The translations under genes were made by a program, and so were the position numbers. A stretch of DNA of 64,000 nucleotides from Strongyloides papillosus (taxonomy: Eukaryota; Nematoda; Chromadorea; Rhabditida; Strongyloididae): NCBI GenBank assembly GCA_005656395.1, contig SRSI01000035.1, positions 744,001-808,000 of the forward strand, read 5' to 3'. A model generated the notes under the pieces. It ran no database searches, was not told the origin of the DNA, and saw only the letters and a list, made by a program, of their open reading frames with translations. This document shows positions 1 to 11,443 of this stretch, in pieces (positions within the stretch are counted from its first letter, which is position 1; each line of letters starts with the position of its first letter).

Positions 1-784
1 TTCTTACAAGATTTTCAAACACTTTTTTCTGCAATTTTTAATAATTCAAAATAATAAAAAGTAATTTATCATATCAAAAAACACTTATTTTCAATTAAAA
101 CTACTTTAATTTTGAAAATAATAATTTTTTTTTAAATTTACAGATTTTTTAATAAATTTTATAAAAAAATTGTCAATTTTTAACAAGATGAGCAAAAAGA
201 TTTACAAATGGAAATTTTTTTATTAAAAGTAGTAGTTAACCTCGTAGAATCACAACTTCTAAAGAAAGCAGAACTGTCAAAAAACTTTTTGACGAGGTAA
301 AAATTTTAGCAAAACAAACAATTAACATAAAATTGAAAATTTTTATTTTTTTTAAATTTTAGTATTAAATAGTAAATCGCTAAACTGTTAGTTATTCTCA
401 TTCAGGATGGTCTGCATAAGTTTTTCCAGATATTTGCACATATAACTTTGCGTATAGATAATCTAAAAATTTTTTATTACAACCATTTTGTAGCTGAGAT
501 ATACACCACTCTAAATTTGTAGATTTTATAACGGAATGCGGACTCTAGGCGGAATTATAGAATTCCGAAATTTAAGTGCATTTTTCAAACTTTATTATCT
601 GTAATGTTTTTATTTGAAAAAGATATCCTTATGATTTTTGAAGATTATATAAATCTAACTTTTTTGTACGTAGTCCCTAAATTTCATAATGATTGAAATT
701 CAACAAAAATATGTATAATTATTAAAAAAATAAAAAAACACGATTTTTTGATGTTTTTTAACAATAACATTTTTACCAGATAAT
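1..784. other. AT-rich intergenic DNA, nothing recognised
   Basis: Very AT-rich sequence with many A and T runs. I see no open frame with protein-like composition, no RNA gene and no element ends before the TTAA at 785. Confidence 0.6.
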
Positions 785-1148
785 TTAACCCTTTTGCTGT
801 CGGGATTTTTATTCTTTGTATTATGCATTCTTCTGTATGTAAAATAGAAAAGAACTTTTATATAAAATAAAAAGTTAACAAAAAATTGGTAAAGTATTTC
901 TTAAGTAAAATTTAAAAAAAAAAACAACTAAAAACTAAATTTTTCCTTGTAACTTTATGAAATTCATTTTTAAATATAATTTTTAGGTGTTTTTTTTAAT
1001 TTATTTTCTCTTTCTTTTTTTAATACAAGTACTTTATAAAAAAAATAACATTATTCTAAAATTTCCCGCATAAAGTATAAATTGCCACTATGCATTAACA
1101 TTTTTGTTTATGACGCATATACACGTCATCCAGCAGTGAAAGAGTTAA
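785..1148. mobile_element. piggyBac-like MITE with TTAA flanks
   Basis: Both ends carry TTAA (785-788 and 1145-1148). The sequence next to each TTAA is an imperfect inverted repeat: the left end reads CCCTTTTGCTGTCGGG and the right end, reverse-complemented, reads CTCTTTCACTGCTGGA. All four differences over 16 positions are transitions, as expected of an old element. TTAA target duplication with a CCCTTT-like terminus is the hallmark of the piggyBac superfamily. The 356-bp interior has no open frame, so the copy is non-autonomous. Confidence 0.6.
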
Positions 1149-1160
1149 ATTAATTTACTT

Positions 1161-1345
1161 AAAATAGTACTATACGCATTAGATAGATATTTATTTGCTC
1201 TATCAAAATAATGGTATTTTATTTTAATGAATTATTTTGTCGAAATATTATTGTTAAAAATTATCAAAAACTTGCCTTATACTACGGTTATTGTTTGTAT
1301 TACAAGTTTTAATACAGCTTTTGAGATTCTATGTTCATGACACTT
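1161..1345. repeat. Old dispersed repeat, copy 1
   Basis: Shares scattered blocks in the same order and orientation with 9821-9998: the block beginning ATAGTACTATA, then ATATTTATTTGC followed by CTATCAAAATAA, then a GAAAT..TTATTGTT block and a TTCTATGTTCATGA-like block. Element type unknown. It begins just after the piggyBac-like MITE. Confidence 0.4.
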
Positions 1346-1879
1346 TGGAATTGATATAACACACAAAAAAATGGGACACACATTTGCGTAAAATGTAATG
1401 AATTTTTCCCACCTATTAAAATTTGAATTTTCTTGATTTGCGACTAATTTTATCGCAATTATATCGTACTTAAAATTTAAAGCAATAATTTAGTAGTTAT
1501 TAAAATTGGTTTCAATTTTTTACATATTATCGTTATTTTAAAACATAGATTGTCTTCTACAATATTTTTTTAAATATAAGATTAGAATTTAACTTTATGT
1601 AAGATTATAAATGCTTTTATAAAAAACAATTCTGGGCACACCAGAATATTTAAATTAATAAGTTTTAATAGTTTGATATATTATAAATTATACTTTTTAT
1701 TATGAAATTACACCCTTCTGAAGGCCGAAAAGTTTTTGTATGACTTTAATGGTTCTATTTAGAAAATTAAATGTATGAAAAGATATGATATTATATGGAT
1801 TTTTATCTATAGTTAAAAATATCTTTTACATATTTAAACTTAATATGAAAACAAATACTAAAATAATATTTTTAATTAT

Positions 1880-2239
1880 TAATGCTTTGTGTGGTTAAAT
1901 AATAATTTATGGCTTTTTGTTATTATTATTACAGTAAGATTGGAATAATGTATGGTATAGAAAATGAGTATAAATACGAGGGAAAACTGATGAAAATGGT
2001 ATTTATTTTTAAATGATGAAATCGCGCGTGTCATAGAATTTATTATTATTTCATCATATTTATTAAATTTTATAATTTTAGAGGGTTATTGGTAATTTTA
2101 ATTTAAATTAATTGTCTAATTATTTATTTATTATTGTTAAATAAATCTTTACTAATTATCTTACTTTCTTTTGACTAATTGGAGGGGTCCAGTCCAAAAT
2201 TAAATTTTACTGGTATAAAGAAGTGGCCTTTACCAATTC
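1880..2239 (+). promoter_or_regulatory. Possible 5' LTR and leader of the Gypsy relic
   Basis: Immediately upstream of the gag start there is a TATAAATA box (1969-1976), an AATAAA signal (2140-2145) and a TTGGAGGGGTCC stretch (2179-2190). That order and spacing fits the promoter, poly(A) signal and primer-binding site of a 5' LTR. I could not find a matching 3' LTR, because the downstream end runs into another repeat near 6783, and I do not recognise the tRNA. LTR limits are therefore guesses. Confidence 0.3.
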
Positions 2240-2596
2240 ATGGCAAAGTCAGAAGAAGTTCTGCAGATATTAAGAAAAGATATTGAAGTGACTTCTCTAG
2301 ATAGATCGTCTTAAAGGAAAATTGAAGAACTCGCATCTATCTTTCTAACAGTCTTAGAAAACCATTCCATTGAAGAGCCTGGTCGTCTTGCTGTAAGGTT
2401 AGCTTAGGAGCATAGGAAAATTTATTCGTTAAACTTCAACCAAACCTACAATGTGTGTGTTAATATTGTAGAAGAATATATCAATCAACAAGGAGATTTA
2501 CCTGTTGATAGTGAAATTTCTGAGTTTGAAAACTCGTTTCTAAGTTGCACAATGAATTAACCTGGCGGTGAAGAAACTGCAAATTTACGTACAAAT

Positions 2597-5545
2597 GTGG
2601 AAAATCTTGCCGCACAACTTAATCAACTCCAGACTTCACTCGAGCAGATAAGACTCGCTGTAACTGGAAGAACCATTAATGAAAATGTCGCTGATGATCA
2701 TGTCAATCCAATCATACAGACACATAAAATGGATCCGTATAGTGGAGAGAAAGAAACTTTCCCGTCATATTTACAAAAGTTCAATGCATATTGTCGTTTA
2801 TCAAATATACCAGATAATCAAAAGTTAGATACCCTCATTCTGCATCTAAGAGGAAGAGCGATGGATCTTCTGATGGCTAATGAAAATGCAAGAAGTTCAT
2901 TTGCTGAAGCTGTTAACTTTCTGGAACGAAATTTTAAAGGAAGCACAAGTTTATTAGCTGCTCATACCAAATTAGACAACATCGCGTGTATGAAACCTGA
3001 AAACTTCGTATCAAGTGCTGAAGAAATAGGAAAATTGATAGATCAAATATATATTTCTGATTCAGAAGACATTAGACTACAAAAGAAACTTACAAGAATC
3101 TCTCTCTTACTTCCACTTGAACTCCGTACAACTTTAGAATTTATGAATGTCGATGTGTTTGAAACTGCTATACATCGTGGGCATAAGATGTGGATGAACT
3201 ATGAACGAGCGAAGAAGAGTAAGACTAGAGAAAATAAATCATATAAAGAGAATCAGAGATTCCAGGGTAAATGCAGTAATTGTAACAAAGAAGGACATAT
3301 GGCTAAAAATTGTCGTTTACTTAAAAACAATGATAACATCTCCAAAAATCATCCAAGTACTGCTAAAAGTCAATTTTCTGGGAGCTGTGTAGAACTACAA
3401 GAGAGCAAAAATATTCATGACCTTCCCATTATTAAAGTATTTATTAATGATCTTGTTGTTCCTGCTCTACTTGATAGTGGCTCAACTATTTCTATGATTT
3501 CCCAATCTTTAGCTAATAAATTGAATTTAAATGTTGTTAAAGGAAATAATTTCGTTCGTAGCTTTAATGGATCTTATCATAAACCTAATATGTGTTTGGA
3601 GGATTTAACCATTACTATTGGTACTCACTCATTTACATGGAAACCGTTGATAATGGAAGCTACCGAGAATGAACACATATTCAATGTTTTATTAGGATGT
3701 GATTTCTTTAAAGATAAAAATGTTAAATTTTGTTTTGTCAAAGGAGAACGTAGAATCACCATTAATGGACAATCTACCTCCTGTATTAATAATCTTAATA
3801 TTCATAAACAACCTTCTTGCCGTATTAAATCTAAACGTGTATCCCCTGTTTCGACGGATGAAATGAAAAAAAATTGTGAAATTATTTCTAAAACGTGTGA
3901 AACAAATGTTCAAATAAAAGATGACTTACGTTGTGATGATAGTTCAAAAGAAATGGATGATTCCAGTTGTGTTGAACTTAATGTAAGTGAAAATGAAAAT
4001 TCTAAGCTTGATTTAAAATCTAATAATCTTCCTGTATTATGTAATATGGCATTATTTGAAAACAAAAATCATATTTATCATGAAGAGATTTCTAAACGAT
4101 TCCCCAATCTTTTATGTAAACATAAATTTGATGTTGGACCCGGCATACTTAAAGTACCAGACCAAGTAATTATTGAAAATGTTGACATAAAGAAAAATGT
4201 TAGATTCCCCTCTCGAACTGATAAAGAAAATGAAACCATTAATTCATATATTGATCAAATGGTAAATGCTGATATCTTAGAAAAAGGTTATGTACCATAT
4301 ATTCACCCTCTCTATTGTATACCCAAACCTGGCCCTACTGAAGAGTTAAGAGTAGTCGCAGATTTGAGAAGCATTAATGCACAAACTGTTCCGTTTAATT
4401 TTGAAAGTGAATTGTCTAGAGAAATGTTTGCTAGATTGTCACAAGCTAAGAAAATAAGTAAATTAGATATGAATAATGCATATTATCAATTAAGTTTAAG
4501 TGAGAAAATGTATAAATACTTCGGTGTTCAAGGACCGAGTGGATGTTATTTCTTCAAACGTCTCCCACAAGGTGCTAAAAATAGTAGTATGTTATTTAAT
4601 GCAACTCTTGAAAATTTATTATTACCTTTTAAAAACAATGTCTTGTTATACTGTGATGATATTGTCATATACTCTGGTGAAAATGATAATCATTTTGAAA
4701 TAGTGATGTCTATACTTAATAAATTCTCTGAAGCTTCTTTACGTATAAACATCTCTAAATGTAATTTTGAATGTAGTAGAATAACTTTCTTAGGATTTCA
4801 AATAAGTCCTGAAGGTATCTCACCATCGGAAGAAAGTCTTCAACGATTTAAGAAAAGAAGAAAGCCAGTAAATGCCAAAGAACTTAGATCTCTCTTATTA
4901 AGTTGTAATTACTTTAGAGGAAATATTCATAAATTCGTAGATTTATCTCAACCATTGATGGAAATTTGTCCAAGTAAAGGTTCTAAACGTATTGAATGGA
5001 ATCCTACTCTCGATAAACAATATGAAGCTCTTGTTGAAGCTGTACAAAATGCTGAAACTATATATTATCCTGACTATTCTCTTCCGTTTTATATAACAAG
5101 TGATGCATGTCAGTATGGTATTGGTGCATATTTATCACAATTTCATGGTAACTCGGAGAAAATTCTTGGGTATTTCTCGAAGAAGATTGATTCAACTGTT
5201 AAAGCACGTAATCCAACATTTACGGAAGCCATAAGCTTAAGGGAAGCTATTTACTATTTTAAACCAATAACTAGAGGTCATTTAACGTATTTAAGAACTG
5301 ATCATAAGAATTTGATAAACATAGTCAATAATGGAAACAATGCACGTTATGGAACTTTCATAGAAGCTGTAGAATCTAGAAATTATAAAATTTGTTACAT
5401 TAATGCTCTGAACAATCCTGTAGCTGATGATTTATCAAGATATGGTGTTGTAAATACTATCATTAATGAAAAATTGTTACCTAGAAGAATCTTAACTAAA
5501 GAAATTCAGTTAGCTGATGATGATATTAAAATTGGTTTAGAATAA
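2597..5545 (+). pseudogene. Gypsy Gag-Pol: zinc knuckle, protease, RT, RNase H
   Basis: A 982-codon open stretch that begins after the third of the upstream in-frame stops. In order it holds the end of the capsid region; a CCHC knuckle (CSNCNKEGHMAKNC, about residues 225-240); an aspartic protease with LLDSGSTISM (about 290-300); reverse transcriptase with LPQGAKNSS and the catalytic YCDDIVIYS (about 685-693), a YxDD variant with Cys; and RNase H with ITSDACQYGIGAYL (about 835-848), ending near NNPVADDLSR. The stop at 5543 truncates it before the integrase. The first 119 codons upstream (2240-2596) continue the same frame but are interrupted three times, so no full-length product is expected. 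Confidence 0.85.
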
Positions 5546-5628
5546 AAAGAGTATGTTCTAGAAAATGATCTGATCATGTTTGAAAAGGAGGGAGAAAAAT
5601 TATCTGTAATTCTACGAGATGTAAGTGA

Positions 5629-6059
5629 GGCTCGGGGTACACTCAGCTAAAATATTTTTACCGTTTGGTAAAGTGTAATTTTGTGTATGTACATACAAAT
5701 TTAATTTATGTTGAATTAGTGATACATGATAAATTAAATGTTAAAATTATGATTATTACTTCATGTTTTAGAAAAAAAAGAGGGAAAATATCTTAAAAAT
5801 GTATGATTTATAATGATTGTAATCAAAAATTACAATTAAGTATACAATCAACTTTAGAATGTTTTTTTCTTATAGAAAACTTCTTACTCAATAAAGAAGT
5901 CCACCAATTACTTTAATGTAAAATACCTTTTATTTATCTAAAAGATGTTCTCATTATTGTACTTTTAGTCATTTTTATTAAATTTGTTTACCGTAAAATT
6001 AAATTACGGTTACACTTTACCAAACGGTAAAAATATTTTAGCTGAGTGTCCTATGAGCC
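5629..6059. mobile_element. 431-bp MITE inserted in the Gypsy integrase, 8-bp TSD
   Basis: The element is flanked by a perfect 8-bp duplication GTAAGTGA (5621-5628 and 6060-6067). Its ends are inverted repeats of about 50 bp: GGCTC, five variable bases, then about 39 identical bases starting ACACTCAGCTAAAATATTTT. The interior is AT-rich with no open frame. An 8-bp target site fits the hAT, P or Merlin superfamilies; the GG-starting terminus leans to Merlin but this is not settled. The insertion is younger than the retrotransposon it interrupts. Confidence 0.8.
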
Positions 6060-6068
6060 GTAAGTGAG

Positions 6069-6662
6069 GATATTTTGTTTATTGCACATGATCAATCTGA
6101 ACATTATTCATACAAGAAGACACTCGACACCATCTCCAACAAATGTTTTTTCAAATCCATGAAGAAAATCATCTATGACTACTGTAAAACGTGTCATGAG
6201 TGCCAATTGAGAAATATAAGTCCCACTGTTGAACTGGATGATAAAGCCGTAATTTACACAAAACCAAACGAATGTATTGCTATAGACATTTGTGGAAAAA
6301 TATCACCTGCTTCAAACTCGTACTGTTATGTCTTGGGGATTATAGTCTGCTTCAGTAGATTTGTCACCTTGATTCCACTACGACAATACGATTATTCTAG
6401 TGTAAGCAAGGCCCTGTTCCACCAATATTTTTATATTCATGGTTTGCCCTCTCAAGTGTACGTTGACGAAGGAGGAAATTTCAAAAATAAGAAGTTGAAG
6501 AAGGTGATGATGGAAATAAATGTAAATTTAACAAACACTATTCTCTACTACTCCAAATCCAACACAATCATCGAGAGAATGTTTAAACAAATACAGAATT
6601 GTATCGCTAAGTATGATGGTGAATGGAGTTGTAGAAGCATAAACAAAAGCCTATCAAGATAA
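6069..6662 (+). pseudogene. Gypsy integrase, N-terminal zinc domain and catalytic core
   Basis: Continues the upstream pol frame beyond the MITE. The H2C2 zinc-binding module is visible as HDQSEHY followed by CKTCHEC. The catalytic triad is represented by Asp in IDICG, Asp in VYVDEGGNF and Glu in IIERMFKQIQ. The open frame ends at TAA 6660, but the alternative frame just upstream resumes integrase-like sequence, so a frameshift near 6620 is likely. The C-terminal chromatin- or DNA-binding part is missing. Confidence 0.75.
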
Positions 6663-6782
6663 TAACATTTTATCAGAAAATGGTGTTATGGGAAAGAAGA
6701 ACAGAAAAAAGAGTATATAAGATTGAACAAATTGTGTTAAAAGTTAGTCTTGATTAATACATTCATTTGTATTTGGTTTTGC

Positions 6783-7165
6783 TTAAATCACACTTTTTGA
6801 ATCAATCAGACATTCGATGTACAACTAAAAATCTTACCACCCATTTTTATTACATTAATAAAAAGAGCAATTAAAAAAATGTACATTGGCAAACTTTTAC
6901 GTTCTGAAACTTCGAGATACAGGAGCTGTAGTGAGTCAAAGTTTGAAAAATCGATTTTTACAAGTTTCCAGTGAATAAATTTTTTTAAAAACAAATATTG
7001 TTTCTAGGGGTAATTTTTTATAAAAAACGAATGAGCATACTCTTGACTTCGTAAATTGACGTTTTTATTGTTTTTTAGGATTTTTTTTTAGTTTTTTCAA
7101 TTTATGAGTACAAAAATCGAAAAAACGCATGTTTCCACTATGCTCATTCGATTTCTCATGTAATT
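6783..7165 (+). repeat. Half copy of the palindromic repeat at 8095-8708
   Basis: Aligns along its whole length with the left arm at 8095-8460, for example the shared blocks AATCAATCAGACA / GATTCAATCAGACA, GAGATACAG.A.CTG.AGTGAGTCAAAGT and AAACGAATGAG.ATAC. The inverted second arm found in the other copy is missing here. A gag/protease relic starts directly after it. Confidence 0.65.
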
Positions 7166-7183
7166 TTACATCTAGATTCACAA

Positions 7184-8003
7184 AAAAAAGTGAAATAAAA
7201 AGGGTAGATCAGCATAAAGATGATAGTGAGTTAAATACTGATGCAATAAGTAAAATAACACGTATTAAGTGCAATAAGAAAGGCCACAAGATATTTAACT
7301 GTCCAGAAAAAACAGTTAACAACAACACAGATAAGGTAATTTCTTTGAATAACTTTATTCATTCTAATAAATATTGTAATGGATTTAAATTATGTTGTTT
7401 ACATACTAAATTATATAATGATGATAAAATATATCCAATTGAAGCTACGTAAGATACTGGAACTACAAGAAGTTTATTAAGTTGCGTCGTAGCTCAAATG
7501 TAATAAATTGAATTGGATGAAGTTAGTACTCAATTCTTTAATAGTAAAACATTTCTATTAAAAAGATTAAAATATCCATATTAGTGGAGTTAGATGATGA
7601 TACTTTTGATATCAAACCATGTGTAAGTGAATTGAATACTGATTTATTCCAAATCATTATTGGTCAAGATATTTTTATGAATCTACGAATCACAATTCAA
7701 GATAGTAAAAGTCTTTTGCTCGTTAATGAAAAGAGAGTTGATTTATGTTATCCAATCACTGCTCCAAATTTTAGTGACAATCTGGTTAACTATATCTGGT
7801 GTTATAATTTAGTATTGAATACCAACAATGATGGTAAAAGCATGAAAGCTAGAAATGAAGTTGTTCAATGGATTCATGACAGTCATCCTAATATAATAGC
7901 TAAGAACAAGTATGATGTTGGAGATGAAATATATTGCTATCCAGAAACTCGTCCTATTGAAGGTGTTGAACTCATCAAGCCTGTGTTTTTTACTCATAGG
8001 TAA
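7184..8003 (+). pseudogene. Second retroelement relic: Gag zinc knuckle and protease
   Basis: Two broken open stretches (7184-7452 and 7584-8003). The first holds a degenerate knuckle (CNKKGHKIFNC, first Cys ligand lost) and runs to a stop just before DTGTTRSLLS, a retroviral-type protease active-site motif. The second holds the end of the protease (IIGQDIFMNLRITI) and the spacer leading to RT, where HPNIIAKNKYDVG corresponds to FPNLLCKHKFDVG of the element at 2597-5545. It is therefore a diverged member of the same Ty3/Gypsy lineage. RT, RNase H and integrase are absent. It lies between two direct copies of the 6783/8095 repeat arm. Confidence 0.7.
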
Positions 8004-8094
8004 ATTAATTATCTGAAAAAATTTTTTTTGCATGTGAAGCGGATATATTGTAGATAAAAGCTACTGTTGTGTTGCGAAAATTTTATAGTACTCA

Positions 8095-8708
8095 TTTAAA
8101 ACCAGTTTTCTTGATTCAATCAGACAATGCATGTAGAAAATGTTACCTCCCATTTTTTTCATTAATAAAAGAAACAATCAGATAAATGTAAGTTGAATAA
8201 TTTATTTGACTTGAAACTTTGAGATACAGCAACTGCAGTGAGTCAAAGTCGGAAAAATTGAATTTTTCAAGTTTGCGGTAAATAGATTTTTTAAAAACAA
8301 ATAATCTTTCTAGGGATAATTTTTTGTAAAAAAACGAATGAGTATACCTTCGGCTTCATAAATTTACGTCTTTATTGTTTTTTTGTTTTTTATTTTAGTT
8401 TTTCAATATTTAAGTACAAAAATCAAAAAAGCGCATGTTCTCACAAGCTTATTCGTTTATTCATAAAACATTTCCCCCAGAAACAATATGTATTTCTAAA
8501 AAAATCTATTTACCGAAAGCTTATAAAAAAAATTTTTTTCGAATTTGTATCACTGCAGCTTCTATATCTCAAAGTTTCAGGCCGAATAAATTTGCTAACA
8601 TACATTATTTTAGTCTCTCTTTTTATTAATAAAATAAAAATGAGGGGTGAAATTTTTAGTTGTATCAAATTTTTAAAAATGTTTGGCTGACTCAAAAAAC
8701 GGGATTTA
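8095..8708. mobile_element. Long palindromic (foldback) element
   Basis: The left arm (about 8095-8460) is followed by its diverged reverse complement (about 8465-8708). For example GAAACTTTGAGATACAGCAACTGCAGTGA on the left answers CACTGCAGCTTCTATATCTCAAAGTTTC on the right, and both outer ends reduce to a TTTAAA-like terminus. There is almost no spacer, so a transcript would fold into one long hairpin. No transposase and no clear target duplication are visible; superfamily unknown. Confidence 0.65.
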
Positions 8709-11021
8709 AATAAATATTGTCTTAATAACTTTTCTTTTCTTGCGGCCATTATTTGGGTGTTCATCAAAATATTTTACTTTCTTTATTACCCCGTTGACCA
8801 AATCAAATATACAAATTAATTTACGAATTTTAATTAAATCGTGTTATCAAAACATGTTTCAAGTTGTTTTTTTTCTTATTGTAATTTTAGAAATAGCTAA
8901 ATTTCATGAACACTATATGTTAGTGCTTTGAGATACGTAATATTATAATTAACACTCTTTAGTATCATAGAAATTTTATGCAATTAAATACTATGTTTAA
9001 CAATTAAAAAATTAAATTACGAATTATTTGTGATTAAATTTAAAGTGCATATTAAAAGATATTTTTAAGACTGTTACTGATTATGTAAGATCTGCTTCTT
9101 TTCTATCTATTTATAAAATATCATGAACATATAACTTTAAAAAATATACTTAATTTTCCATCTAAAAAAAAAACCATAAAATTTTAAAAAGTTTTTTACA
9201 GTAAAATTTTTGAGTGATAATTTAAGAAAAATTGCGATCAAATATTTAAACAAAGTAAATAAAGCTTTATCCAACAGATATAATATCATTTATTTGCGAT
9301 TGATTTTAAAAATTTGTGGCTTGTAAAAGATAATCATTATCATACTTTTGGTGATGAAGTAAAAAATAAATATTATATTTTTTAATATTTATGGTGATGA
9401 AAATCACTGTTTTAATTACTTGGATATGTTAATCAAGATAATATTATTTATATACTTATATAATATCCTAAAAGCTGTAAAAAATTCAATTACTTAAACT
9501 TTATGAAAAAATAATTTTTTAGAATTGTTTTTGCGTTATTTAAGACAACTTCATATTATTTCGCAAAGCTACAACTCAAGAAGATTATTTTACATATTTT
9601 TAAAAAAGTATCGCATTTTTAATTTTGTTTCAATAATTTTATATTTAAAATGCAAACAACTAATAAGCAAAGATAGGATATAAATGTGAATACTTTTGTT
9701 AATGAAACACTATCGGTGTCGAAAAATTAAATAAAATTGTATACTTTATTTAATTGCTAAAAATATTGTGAAAATAGTCAATATTTGACTAATCATAACT
9801 TTTATAAAATTTATTTAAAATAAATAGTACTATAATCATTCGATAAATATTTATTTGCCCTATCAAAATAACAATAGCATGTTTTTGAAAGTTATCTTAT
9901 AGAAATGTTATTGTTTAAAAACATGCAGAATTTGACAGAATTTATTTTTATTTTATATTAAAAAATTCGACATAGGTTATTGGAATTTTATGTTCATAAA
10001 ATTTTAAAAACACATAGAAAAGAAGTTGATCTTTCATAATCAATAGCAATAATAAAAATATATTTTCACATAAAAAAAGATACATTAATTTAAGATTGAA
10101 AAATGTGCTTCAATATAGGATATCTAAAACTTTTCTCAAAATACAACTTTTTGTTAAAATCTGTAAAGCAATAATAGTTTGTATTTTGGTTACAAAATAG
10201 TTATAATACCATACTTGTATTCTTAAAATAATCAAATTTATGTTTGCAACTATCTGGAAACTTTACGCATGTTACTCTATTTATTATGTTGAACCATTTT
10301 GATTGTGATGTTTAGTTTAAAAAGCTAGTAAGAAATGAAATGGCAAACAATTTGGTTTTAATTTCTTTATGATTTAATTAACAAAAAAAAGATAAAGCAT
10401 ACTATTTGAATAGTAGATAATGTTGAGCAAAATTCTAAAATTGTTTTTTGTAAAATTTTATAATGGATATTACAGAGTCAAAAAGTTTTAGAATATTTTA
10501 AATTCATAATAAAAATAAATGTTCTACACGTTGTACACTTATTGCTTATTAAACGTATCTTTGATATTAAAAAAACGTTAGATGTAGACCTCAAATAAGC
10601 TACTTAAAAACACTTCACTAACTTTATTTCATTTATAAATTTATTATTATTTCAAGTAACTTATAGTGCCAAATGACAATATTCTACACAATATTAAAGT
10701 AATACTTATAAGTTTATATTTTACTTTTTTTTATTAATGCTTATATGTTTTTACGTATTGAATTCATTGTTCGTTTTTTTAATACAAGTTAAAACTACAT
10801 AAAATTTTTAAATTTGCTTATTTAATGAAAATCTGATATATGTAAAATTGATATTTTTTAATTTGTACTAAAAATAGTATCAATATTTATTTGTGATTAT
10901 ATTTATTATTTTTTGATTTTTTAGAATTTAAATATTTATTTTTTTATTAATTTTGGATGGAAATTTTTAGTATTTAAGGAAATTCTATTTTCAAAATATC
11001 TATCAAAGTAAAATATTCAAA
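8709..11021. other. AT-rich gene-free stretch
   Basis: Apart from the old repeat at 9821-9998 I see no coding composition, RNA gene or element ends. The final 100 bases before 11022 are the presumptive promoter and 5' leader of the small secreted-protein gene. Confidence 0.5.
9821..9998. repeat. Old dispersed repeat, copy 2
   Basis: Diverged partner of 1161-1345 in the same orientation, with shared blocks around ATAGTACTATA, ATATTTATTTGC, CTATCAAAATAA and TATGTTCATAA. Element type unknown. Confidence 0.4.
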
Positions 11022-11443
11022 ATGAAAGCTTTAACAATATTAATTTTAATTATAACTACTTTAATATCTAATTTTGTTGAAAGAACACTACAACATGGCA
11101 TGATCACAGTTATTCTTAGAGCAACACCTAAATGTGAGGGTAAAGAAGTTGGAGAAAAAGTCACTGTTGAAAAATATCACATGGGTGGTCTTACAGGAAA
11201 TGAAAAAATACCATGCAATCAAGAACATATTTTTAGAGGCAATTTGGATGAAGATGATGTAGAAGAGAACCGTAAGATAATATAAAAAAAATTATTTATA
11301 TATTTTTAGAAATAATGTTAAGATTTCGGTATAAATCTGGTAAATTTTTTTCAAGAACTGCTAAAAAGGATTGTAAAAATAGTAGCAGAAGTGGAAACAC
11401 ATATACTTGTTTTTTTGAAGGAATCGATCCAAATAAACATTAA
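11022..11443 (+). CDS. Small secreted four-cysteine protein, function unknown
   Basis: Two exons, 11022-11271 and 11310-11443, joined by a 38-nt intron with GTAAGA donor and TTTTTAG acceptor (phase 1), give 127 residues. If the intron were read through, the frame would stop at once; splicing extends it into Cys-containing sequence ending in a proper TAA, which supports the model. The N-terminus MKALTILILIITTLISNF is a good signal peptide. The mature part has four cysteines (PKCEGK, IPCNQE, KKDCKN, YTCFFE), enough for two disulphides, and an acidic DEDDVEEN stretch. The opening ITVILRATPKCEGKEVGEKV faintly recalls the first strands of nematode transthyretin-like proteins, but the rest does not match and I assign no family. 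It sits alone in gene-poor DNA. Confidence 0.6.

Larger units (their letters stand above)
2240..6662 (+). mobile_element. Decayed Ty3/Gypsy retrotransposon, gag-pol body
   Basis: One reading frame runs from an ATG at 2240 through gag, protease, reverse transcriptase, RNase H and into integrase. It is broken by stops at 2312 (TAA), 2405 (TAG), 2558 (TAA) and 5543 (TAA) and by a 431-bp MITE at 5629-6059. The frame resumes in phase after the MITE once one copy of the 8-bp target duplication is discounted. The domain order, with integrase after RNase H, and the RT/RNase H motifs place it in Ty3/Gypsy. Near 6620 the integrase frame probably shifts. No terminal repeats are identifiable, so it is an immobile relic. 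Confidence 0.85.

Noticed and set aside
6783..8460. The direct repeats 6783-7165 and 8095-8460 as a pair of LTRs
   Set aside because: No TG...CA ends, no primer-binding site after the first, no purine tract before the second, and the second is the arm of a palindrome.
8435..8931. Short open frames within and after the palindromic element
   Set aside because: They follow the repeat sequence, differ between copies and have no protein-like features.
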